A stretch of DNA of 5,019 nt from Bacteroidota bacterium (GTDB lineage: Bacteria; Bacteroidota; Bacteroidia; Bacteroidales; UBA4417), in NCBI GenBank assembly GCA_020048595.1, contig JAIFMH010000072.1, positions 1-5,019 of the forward strand, written 5' to 3'. Numbering within the stretch: the stretch's first letter is position 1; every line of letters begins with the position of its first letter. The notes beneath the pieces are model-generated. The model was not told the DNA's origin. It did no database searches and worked only from the letters and a program-made list of their open reading frames with translations. Both the position numbers and the translations under genes were made by a program. This document shows positions 1-5,019 of the stretch, piece after piece.

Positions 1-801
1 GATATAGCTTACACTGACGAAGGCAAAGGCAAGGAAACCATAATTTTTATTCATGGTTTGGGAAGTTATTCGCAGGCATGGATAAAAAATGTTGAATCGC
101 TGAAAGCAAATTACCGCTGCATTGCGATTGATCTGCCCGGATACGGTAAATCAAGCAAGCAGCCACATAGCGGGTTGATGACATTTTACGCTGGTATTAT
201 CAACGAACTGGTTAATGAATTAAAACTTGAAAAAGTATACCTCGCCGGACATTCGATGGGCGGTCAGATTTCAATCACTACCCATCTTACGTATCCTGAA
301 ATTGTAAAAGGATTAATATTGGTTGATCCCGCCGGATTTGAGTCTTTCGATAAAGGACAGCGCCAGTGGTTCAAAAATGTGATGACAGTTGATGGAGTGC
401 GGCTCACAACTCCCGAAGCCATACAAAACAACCTGGCAACAAACTTTTACAGGTTACCGGCCGATGCCGAATTTATGATCACCGACCGAATCGCCTGGCG
501 AACAGCAAAAGATTTCAATGCGTATTGCTATGCAGTTGTACAATCGGTAGGCGGCATGGTTGATAACCCAGTACTTGATTATCTGAAAGACATAAAAGTT
601 CCTACTCTGATCTTTTTCGGAGAAAATGACAACCTGATACCAAACCGATACTTAAATCCTGGCCGAACAATTGATATTGCCAAAAACGGTGCCGACAAAA
701 TTCCTGGCAGCAAACTGATAATGGTTCCTAAATGCGGGCACTTTATGATGTTCGAGAAACCGGAAGTTTTTAACTCGGAAACGAAAATTTTTATACAATA
801 A
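1..801 (+). CDS. alpha/beta hydrolase, 5' truncated by the window edge
   Basis: This is a serine hydrolase of the alpha/beta-hydrolase fold; 266 residues are visible and the true start lies left of the window. Reading frame 1 is open from base 1, so the TTG at 58 is an internal Leu codon, not a start. Seen in the protein: an oxyanion-hole HG motif after a hydrophobic strand (FIHGLGS, residues 16-22), the DLPGYGKS turn (44-51), the nucleophile elbow GHSMGG with Ser85, an acidic residue after a strand (FFGEND, Asp210) and the histidine in KCGHFMMFEKPE (His247). The Ser/Asp/His triad is therefore complete. Residues about 115-190 between the core strands would form the helical lid that sets substrate choice. 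No signal peptide can be judged because the N-terminus is missing. The family covers esterases, C-C bond hydrolases and lipases, and nothing here fixes the substrate. A strong terminator follows, so this is the last gene of its transcript. Confidence 0.9.
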   Translation, partial: DIAYTDEGKGKETIIFIHGLGSYSQAWIKNVESLKANYRCIAIDLPGYGKSSKQPHSGLMTFYAGIINELVNELKLEKVYLAGHSMGGQISITTHLTYPEIVKGLILVDPAGFESFDKGQRQWFKNVMTVDGVRLTTPEAIQNNLATNFYRLPADAEFMITDRIAWRTAKDFNAYCYAVVQSVGGMVDNPVLDYLKDIKVPTLIFFGENDNLIPNRYLNPGRTIDIAKNGADKIPGSKLIMVPKCGHFMMFEKPEVFNSETKIFIQ

Positions 802-824
802 TTTTGGTTAGAAAGTGAATGTGT

Positions 825-856
825 AAAGGGAGCGCTGAAAAGTGGCTCCTTTTTTT
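825..856 (+). terminator. intrinsic terminator after the hydrolase gene
   Basis: Bases 825-833 pair with 845-853: a GGGAGC/GCTCCT core containing one G-U pair, extended by three A-U pairs. The loop is 11 nt. The 3' arm runs into seven consecutive T (850-856). It lies 23 bases after the hydrolase stop on the same strand, which is the expected place and orientation. Confidence 0.65.
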
Positions 857-912
857 AGGCTTTAGATTTCAGGAGTTGGGCTTTAGGGATGATACTTACA
901 AATCTCTGCAAT

Positions 913-947
913 ACATCCCACATCAAACATCCCACATCCGACATTTA
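913..947. repeat. five-unit heptamer tandem repeat (ACATCCC-like)
   Basis: Five consecutive 7-base units each begin with ACAT. Units 1 and 3 are exactly ACATCCC and the others differ only in their last three bases. As a result the 12-mer ACATCCCACATC occurs twice, at 913-924 and 927-938. The octamer GGCTTTAG is also repeated just upstream, at 858-865 and 879-886. GGGATG at 886-891 is the reverse complement of CATCCC at 914-919, so a 6-bp stem is possible. This low-complexity stretch fills most of the spacer between the hydrolase terminator and the next gene, and I see no coding potential in it. Its function is unknown. Confidence 0.6.
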
Positions 948-997
948 AAATCTCAACGAATCCAATTTTATAGTACTTTCAACCCAAATTCCGGTAT

Positions 998-2425
998 ATG
1001 CGATTGAAACTGGTTACGTTCAGCGATTTTGCCAATCACCTCTATCCGCATGAGGCTGATTACCTGCTGAGTATTCAGAATTTCAGCAAAGGAGTAAATA
1101 TGCAGATATTGAATACTCTCCACAGCAATAGCCATAATCCTAATAAACCCCGTGAGTTTGATCCGGAAATAGACAAACGCTCCTATTCCTACGTTAAAAC
1201 ATGGATCGTTCAGGCACTCGACAAGGCTGATGTGGATAAATTTTATGAATGGCTCGCATACACCGAAAAGCAGGTAATGATTGATGCCATTACTCCGGAT
1301 GAAGAAAAAGAGATCCTGGCCTACCTCAAAACCATCAATCCATCCAAATATTTTTTCCTGCGCTATTACGAGCTGCTGCAATATTTCAGGGATTACCTGC
1401 TGATAAGGGTAAGGAGCAAATTTTATAAGCCGATAAATACATATCTACAGAAGTATGAATCTGCTTATCACCGCAGTATGGCGATAAATATAAAGCTTAA
1501 CCAGGCTGCTGAAGAAATAATCAAACAGCACGAAACGCTGGATGCCGAACCTATTCATTACAGCAATTTTCTGCAGACTACTTTCGACGATGTTACACTT
1601 GACGGTTACACGCGCTACAGGGCAGCTGTAAGGTTGACTTTTTTATATTACAACTACCGGGAATTCGAAAACCTAAGAGTAGTGTATGATGAGTTGGATA
1701 AACTTTTCAAAACGGAGGTTTTTTATTCGAAACGGCTGCTTGCCAACTATTATTCGAACCGTGCCATGATGCACAGCAAGCTCAACGAACTTGCACTTGC
1801 CGAAAAATACGGGTATTTGTCCATCAGGCAAAAAAACAGCGATTTCCTGTTTTACCTTGCCAACTTGTGTGCTGTTTTGCTGCGCAGTGCCCAATACAGT
1901 AAAGCGCTCAAACTGATGAGTTCTTCTATCCCGGAACTAAAGAAAACCAATAGCTTTTACAATAAAATCGGGTTCGCAAGTTTCTATATCCGTACGCTGG
2001 TATATAATAAAATGGCTAAAAATGCGGTAAGCTACGCTACTACTTTCCTGGATGCATACAAGAAGGAAATTTTCGAAACACGCTGGCATTTGTTTTTTAC
2101 TGCATACTCGCAAGCCTTGCTGAGCGCCGAAAAATACAGCAGGATGCTGGCTATCACCAAAAGATATAACCTGCTGAACCTGGAGAAAAAGTATATGGAC
2201 AAATCCGTGTATATCCCTGTATTGCTCTGGTATAACGAAGTGGCCCTTTACATGGAGGGCAAATTGAATAAAGAAAAACTGGTCGAAACCATCACATCCT
2301 CTGCACAAACGCTTCTTCAAAATCAATATATAGCAGGCAGAATCAATGAGTTGCTGGATAATCTTTCTGATTCAATCCCTTCGGAGATTGCTGTAATCCG
2401 TAACAAGCTTAACCAAAACAAATGA
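998..2425 (+). CDS. uncharacterised TPR-like helical-repeat protein
   Basis: The product has 475 residues and I do not recognise a named family. There is no signal peptide or membrane span, so it is probably cytoplasmic. The sequence is almost wholly helical and rich in Tyr, Leu, Lys and Glu. Residues about 205-400 read as degenerate tetratricopeptide-like helix pairs: aromatic/small-residue patterns followed by Leu/Ala-rich helices, for example YYSNRAMMHSKLNELALAEK (251-270) and a segment with AQYSKALKLM (298-307). The N-terminal 130 residues are less repeat-like, with an unusual aromatic segment FLRYYELLQYFRDYLL (120-135). The start is the ATG at 998: an in-frame TAG at 971-973 rules out a longer product, and the next ATG (residue 35) would cut into a well-ordered N-terminus. 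No Shine-Dalgarno sequence is visible. No catalytic motif is visible either, so a scaffold or protein-protein role is the natural guess, but that is inference. It is flanked by spacers of about 200 bases and appears monocistronic. Confidence 0.85.
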   Translation: MRLKLVTFSDFANHLYPHEADYLLSIQNFSKGVNMQILNTLHSNSHNPNKPREFDPEIDKRSYSYVKTWIVQALDKADVDKFYEWLAYTEKQVMIDAITPDEEKEILAYLKTINPSKYFFLRYYELLQYFRDYLLIRVRSKFYKPINTYLQKYESAYHRSMAINIKLNQAAEEIIKQHETLDAEPIHYSNFLQTTFDDVTLDGYTRYRAAVRLTFLYYNYREFENLRVVYDELDKLFKTEVFYSKRLLANYYSNRAMMHSKLNELALAEKYGYLSIRQKNSDFLFYLANLCAVLLRSAQYSKALKLMSSSIPELKKTNSFYNKIGFASFYIRTLVYNKMAKNAVSYATTFLDAYKKEIFETRWHLFFTAYSQALLSAEKYSRMLAITKRYNLLNLEKKYMDKSVYIPVLLWYNEVALYMEGKLNKEKLVETITSSAQTLLQNQYIAGRINELLDNLSDSIPSEIAVIRNKLNQNK

Positions 2426-2434
2426 TTGATTTTT

Positions 2435-2466
2435 GATCAGAATAATGCCCGTTTGGCATAATGATC
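2435..2466. terminator. nested inverted repeat, possible weak terminator
   Basis: An inner stem ATGCC/GGCAT (2445-2449 with 2455-2459, 5-nt loop) sits inside an outer stem GATCA/TGATC (2435-2439 with 2462-2466). A small asymmetric internal loop separates the two stems. It begins 9 bases after the stop of the helical-repeat gene, where a terminator is expected, but only three T follow it. It could be a weak terminator or an mRNA 3'-end stabilising structure. The rest of the spacer up to 2636 is AT-rich with no gene or convincing promoter that I can identify. Confidence 0.35.
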
Positions 2467-2636
2467 TTTGCCTGAAATATCTGTAACTTTACATTGAATA
2501 TCTTCTGCAACAATTCAATCGGGTTTTTATGCTAAAAAATCACATTATGTATTAAGCAGTTTTTTCTCGCCAAACAGAATAACTATTCACTTTTGACGCC
2601 TGAAATTTGTATCAATTAATCCTAAATTTAAAGAAA

Positions 2637-3314
2637 ATGAAATCACTGCCTAAAATCGGATTTGTTATTACTGTTGTGTTTGCTTCAGTACATTTGTCTT
2701 TTGCAATGCACACAAACGAAACATTTCAGAATACTTTATTCCCCGACACAACCAATAATTCAAACGTGAAAGGTGGCTGCTCCGCTGCATCAATCAGCAG
2801 CATACCTGCATCACCTTTGTCGGAGAGTGAAAAGCAGGGTTTGGTTTTTATGCGTGAAGAAGAAAAACTTGCGCGTGATGTTTATATGGCAATGAGTGAA
2901 AGTTGGGATATTCCCATTTTTGCCAACATTAGCCGCAGCGAAACTTCACATATGGAAGCGGTACTCGGGTTACTCGAAAAGTATAACATTTCAGATCCGG
3001 TTAGCGATCAGAAACCAGGTGTATTTACAAACCAGGTTTTTACAGATTTGTATCAGACTCTTCGGAAGCAAGGAGAAAACAATCTGGTTGATGCTCTAAA
3101 GGCGGGTGCTTTTATTGAGGAAACCGATATTGCTGATCTCCGCGATCGAATGAAAGAATCAGATAATGAAGACATTAAACTGGTTTATGAGAACCTGCTA
3201 CAGGCCTCTTACCGCCATCTCAGGGCATTCAGCAGAAACCTGGAGTTCCGCGAAGCAACGTATACACCACAACGTCTGAGTCAGAAAGAGATCGATGAAA
3301 TTTTAAGTATGTAA
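2637..3314 (+). CDS. exported DUF2202 ferritin-like protein
   Basis: The product has 225 residues from the ATG at 2637, which sits behind an A-rich leader (AAAGAAA) and begins a textbook signal peptide. The in-frame TTG at 2607 would only add ten residues ahead of it. Residues 1-23 are a Sec-type signal (KSLPK basic start, hydrophobic core, SFA end). There is no lipobox, so the protein is likely periplasmic or secreted. A low-complexity linker (about 24-62) leads to the DUF2202 domain (about 66-200), a ferritin-like four-helix fold. Its hallmarks are FMREEEKLARDVY (71-83), SETSHMEAV (101-109), GAFIEETDIADL (157-168) and SYRHLRAF (191-198). Glu74-76, Glu102, His105, Glu161/162 and His194 are plausible di-iron ligands by analogy with ferritin-like proteins; metal binding is inferred, not shown. 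The tail YTPQRLSQKEIDEIL is also typical of the family. The biological role of DUF2202 is not established; metal storage or redox protection are guesses. It is separated from its neighbours by spacers, so probably has its own promoter. Confidence 0.9.
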   Translation: MKSLPKIGFVITVVFASVHLSFAMHTNETFQNTLFPDTTNNSNVKGGCSAASISSIPASPLSESEKQGLVFMREEEKLARDVYMAMSESWDIPIFANISRSETSHMEAVLGLLEKYNISDPVSDQKPGVFTNQVFTDLYQTLRKQGENNLVDALKAGAFIEETDIADLRDRMKESDNEDIKLVYENLLQASYRHLRAFSRNLEFREATYTPQRLSQKEIDEILSM

Positions 3315-3358
3315 CACCAGGAAAAATTGCCTTCAAATAACCAATCGGCTCCATACTT

Positions 3359-3395
3359 TTAAACCTGACAGGTTTTAAAAACCTGTCAGGTTTAA
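3359..3395. repeat. 37-bp double palindrome (AAACCTG/CAGGTTT)
   Basis: Bases 3359-3376 are the exact reverse complement of 3378-3395, giving 18-nt arms around a single central A (3377). Each half is itself a 15-bp palindrome: AAACCTG-A-CAGGTTT (3361-3375) and AAACCTG-T-CAGGTTT (3379-3393). One heptamer thus occurs four times in alternating orientation, and the two halves differ only in the central base. The DNA could form one long hairpin or two small ones. I associate this motif with intergenic regions of Bacteroidota genomes, from memory and unchecked. It lies 45 bases after the DUF2202 stop and could also end transcription, although no clean T tract follows. Confidence 0.85.
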
Positions 3396-3424
3396 CTTTA
3401 AAAAACTCCAAATCATTCCAGATA

Positions 3425-3465
3425 AAATAAACGACCCATATTCTTTACTTGGCGGTCATTTTTTT
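3425..3465. terminator. weak terminator-like hairpin upstream of xdhC
   Basis: Bases 3425-3436 can pair with 3454-3465 at 10 of 12 positions: a GACC/GGTC core, then A-rich against T-rich arms with two mismatches. The loop is 17 nt and the 3' arm ends in seven T (3459-3465). The A/T arms would let it work in either direction. The long loop and mismatches make this tentative. If real, it would insulate xdhC from the DUF2202 gene, leaving little room for an xdhC promoter. Confidence 0.3.
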
Positions 3466-3491
3466 ATAATTTAGCCTGATATTTTAAGCTT

Positions 3492-4262
3492 ATGCAGGAA
3501 ATTTTTAACGATCTGAAAACAGTTATTGAGCAGGGCATTCCTGCTGTATTATGCGTGGTAACCGGAACCACCGGCTCCACTCCCCGGAAAGCCGGATCAA
3601 AAATGCTTGTATTCCAGGATGGGACTATTAAAGGTACCGTTGGCGGTGGTAGTGTTGAATTTCAAGCGATACAGGATGCACAAGGGATTATTTGTGGCGG
3701 AACTCCGTTTACAAAACATTTTCACCTGGAGGATGATCTCAAAATGCACTGCGGCGGCACCATGGAAATCTACTTTGAACCTATCGGATGCCTGCCAAAA
3801 CTCTATATTTTCGGTGGCGGTCATATCGGCAAAGCCCTGGCCGGATATGCAACCGGGCTTGGTTTCAGGCCGTTTGTTTTCGATCAGCGTGAAGGTATTT
3901 TTGATGAATGGAATATCCCAGGTGTTGAAACTCAAAACGGCGATTTCCTGAAGATAATTGATTCACTTGTTTTCGACAAAAATACATACATTGCTATTGT
4001 TACTCATAAACACGATTTCGATGAAACAGTTTTGCTGGCCTGTCTTCCGCACGAATTTGCCTATATAGGAATGATAGGCAGTAAACGCAAAGTAGCTGAA
4101 ATCAGGAAAAATGCCTTGGAAATCCACAGCATTGCCGAATCACAGCTTAATAAGGTAGATATGCCGATCGGGATTCCATTTGCCGCCGAAACACCTGCCG
4201 AAATTGCCATCAGCATTATTGCGAAAATGATCGACGTGAAAAATACCCTGAAAAAATCATGA
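3492..4262 (+). CDS. xdhC: XdhC/CoxI family molybdenum cofactor maturation protein
   Basis: The product has 256 residues, a normal length for a two-domain XdhC. Family members bind molybdenum cofactor, promote its sulfuration and insert it into xanthine dehydrogenase-type enzymes in the cytoplasm. The N-terminal XdhC/CoxI domain shows the hallmark TTGSTPRKAGSKMLV (26-40), GTVGGGSVE (48-56) and the conserved cysteine in MHCGGTMEIYFEP (Cys87). The C-terminal Rossmann-like domain begins at about 103 with LYIFGGGHIGKALA, followed by DQRE (131-134), VTHKHDFDE (170-178), YIGMIGSKRK (191-200) and the closing PIGIPFAAETPAEIAISIIA (225-244). The start is the ATG at 3492, about 27 residues before the conserved STPR motif, as usual; no Shine-Dalgarno sequence is visible. 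The stop TGA overlaps the ATG of xdhA (ATGA), so the two are almost certainly cotranscribed and translationally coupled. The pairing with an XdhA-type subunit supports the specific name over a generic CoxI paralogue. Confidence 0.93.
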   Translation: MQEIFNDLKTVIEQGIPAVLCVVTGTTGSTPRKAGSKMLVFQDGTIKGTVGGGSVEFQAIQDAQGIICGGTPFTKHFHLEDDLKMHCGGTMEIYFEPIGCLPKLYIFGGGHIGKALAGYATGLGFRPFVFDQREGIFDEWNIPGVETQNGDFLKIIDSLVFDKNTYIAIVTHKHDFDETVLLACLPHEFAYIGMIGSKRKVAEIRKNALEIHSIAESQLNKVDMPIGIPFAAETPAEIAISIIAKMIDVKNTLKKS

Positions 4263-5019
4263 GCTCCCCGCACGATAAAATTCAGTTTGTATTGAACGAC
4301 AAAATCGTTACGGTAGATTTTAATGCAAATCCTGAACTAAAACCCACCACAACGGTTCTCAACTACCTGCGCTCGTTTCCATTTCACAAAGGCGTTAAAG
4401 AAGGCTGTGCCGAGGGTGATTGCGGCGCCTGCTCGGTGGTAATTGCCGAAAATCATGAAGGAAAACTTGCTTATAAAACCATCGACAGTTGCCTCGTATT
4501 TCTGCCCATGATTCATGGCAAACAATTGATAACGGTTGAAAACCTGGCCGACTCCGGCACTCTTCATCCTGTTCAGCAGGAAATGGTCAACCATAATGGA
4601 AGCCAGTGCGGGTATTGTACACCCGGCGTTGTAATGTCGCTTTTTGGACTCTACAAAAACCATCACAATCCGGATCGTGACGTTATTGAAGACGCACTTA
4701 CCGGCAACCTATGCCGTTGTACAGGATATCAGTCTATTATAAAAGCCGCCGAACATGCCTGTTCCTGCGTGGATACGGATAAATTCAAACTTCACGAAGC
4801 AAAAATTATCACCCTGCTGAATGAAATTAACCTGGATAAAACGACCATTGAAATCTCCACTCCATATCAGAATTATTACAAACCGCTGGCATTGCCTGAA
4901 GCGCTTAGTTACAGAAGAAAATATCCACATGCAATCCTTGTAAGTGGCGCTTCAGATACCGCTTTACGCCAGACTAAAAAACGGGAACTTTTAGTCTGGC
5001 GTAAAGCGGTATCTGAAGC
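4259..5019 (+). CDS. xdhA: xanthine dehydrogenase small subunit (2Fe-2S/FAD), 3' truncated
   Basis: The frame is open from the ATG at 4259 to the window end (253 codons and two bases, no stop); full-length relatives are roughly 450-500 residues, so about half is present. The subunit carries electrons from the molybdenum site through two 2Fe-2S clusters to FAD. The plant-type ferredoxin cluster is ligated by Cys50, Cys55, Cys58 (GCAEGDCGACSVV) and Cys78 (IDSC). The second, helical-domain cluster uses Cys117 and Cys120 (QCGYCTPG) with Cys152 and Cys154 (LCRCTGY). After a linker (about 165-205), the FAD-binding domain starts near YYKPLALPEAL, and SGASDTALRQTK (229-240) corresponds to the family's flavin-binding (A)GG/A-T/S-D loop. 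Having Fe-S and FAD domains in one chain points to the XdhA-type architecture rather than the separate CoxS/CoxM type. The start overlaps the xdhC stop. From about 4989 the DNA is the reverse complement of 4949-4979, so residues from about 244 (LLVWRKAVSE) are probably not the native sequence. Confidence 0.92.
   Translation, partial: MSSPHDKIQFVLNDKIVTVDFNANPELKPTTTVLNYLRSFPFHKGVKEGCAEGDCGACSVVIAENHEGKLAYKTIDSCLVFLPMIHGKQLITVENLADSGTLHPVQQEMVNHNGSQCGYCTPGVVMSLFGLYKNHHNPDRDVIEDALTGNLCRCTGYQSIIKAAEHACSCVDTDKFKLHEAKIITLLNEINLDKTTIEISTPYQNYYKPLALPEALSYRRKYPHAILVSGASDTALRQTKKRELLVWRKAVSE
4949..5019. repeat. perfect 31-bp inverted repeat at the window end, likely assembly fold-back
   Basis: Bases 4949-4979 are exactly the reverse complement of 4989-5019, with a 9-nt loop AACGGGAAC (4980-4988). 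The right arm ends on the last base of the window. The left arm encodes the expected xdhA FAD-domain residues (ASDTALRQTK), which must be genuine coding sequence. The right arm gives a peptide with no family resemblance. A perfect long hairpin inside a conserved domain is not expected biologically, so a chimeric fold-back read or contig-end artefact is the best explanation. Confidence 0.9.

Noticed and set aside
819..1007. A 62-codon open frame on the + strand between the hydrolase and the helical-repeat gene
   Set aside because: It runs through the terminator hairpin and the heptamer repeat, overlaps the next gene's start, and its translation has low-complexity character with no recognisable domain.
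2461..2610. Bacteroidota-type promoter (TTTG, about 20 bases, TAnnTTTG) before the DUF2202 gene
   Set aside because: Partial -7 matches exist (TAACTTTA at 2484-2491, CACTTTTG at 2588-2595), but none has a -33 element at the right spacing, so no promoter can be called.
2607..2636. TTG at 2607 as the start of the DUF2202 gene
   Set aside because: The ATG at 2637 gives a classic signal peptide with basic start and hydrophobic core, and has the A-rich leader expected in Bacteroidota.
3359..3395. CRISPR repeat
   Set aside because: There is a single unit with no spacers, no second copy at regular distance and no cas genes.
3465..3474. TATAAT at 3465-3470 as the xdhC promoter -10 box
   Set aside because: There is no -35 or -33 partner at suitable spacing, the region is simply T/A-rich, and the phylum's main sigma factor does not use that consensus.
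4337..4930. Open frames on the - strand opposite xdhA (4337-4666 and 4709-4930)
   Set aside because: They are antisense shadows of a + strand frame that carries all eight 2Fe-2S cysteines in the expected spacing.
4949..5019. The end hairpin as an intrinsic terminator, transposon end or attachment site
   Set aside because: The left arm is conserved xdhA coding sequence in the middle of the FAD domain, there is no T tract or transposase, and the repeat stops exactly at the window edge, which fits an artefact.

Overview
This is a chromosomal-looking fragment, probably a metagenomic or draft-genome contig, from a member of the Bacteroidota. The assignment is an inference. It rests on moderately AT-rich DNA, A-rich leaders without clear Shine-Dalgarno sequences before the starts, a double palindrome built from AAACCTG/CAGGTTT of a kind I associate with that phylum, and the character of the proteins. 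All supported genes lie on the + strand.

Layout: (1) 1-801 is the 3' part of an alpha/beta hydrolase gene cut by the left edge, closed by a good intrinsic terminator at 825-856. (2) 802-997 is a non-coding spacer with a five-unit heptamer repeat (913-947). (3) 998-2425 encodes a 475-residue, all-helical, TPR-like cytoplasmic protein that I cannot name. (4) 2426-2636 is an AT-rich spacer with a nested inverted repeat near its left end. (5) 2637-3314 encodes an exported DUF2202 ferritin-like protein. (6) 3315-3491 is a spacer carrying a 37-bp double palindrome and a weaker terminator-like hairpin. (7) 3492-4262 (xdhC) and 4259-5019 (xdhA, 3' truncated) overlap by ATGA and form the start of a molybdenum hydroxylase (xanthine dehydrogenase type) operon. 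The catalytic molybdenum subunit would be expected just beyond the right edge.

How they work together: only xdhC and xdhA are a clear functional pair. XdhC is the maturation factor that delivers sulfurated molybdenum cofactor, and XdhA carries the two 2Fe-2S clusters and the FAD domain that move electrons away from the molybdenum site. The three upstream genes are separated by spacers and show no evident link to purine oxidation or to one another.

The most striking anomaly is a perfect 31-bp inverted repeat with a 9-nt loop that ends on the last base of the window, inside xdhA. It is best read as a fold-back artefact at a contig end, so the last 10 or so codons of xdhA should not be trusted. 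I see no defence system, mobile element, CRISPR array, tRNA or rRNA.
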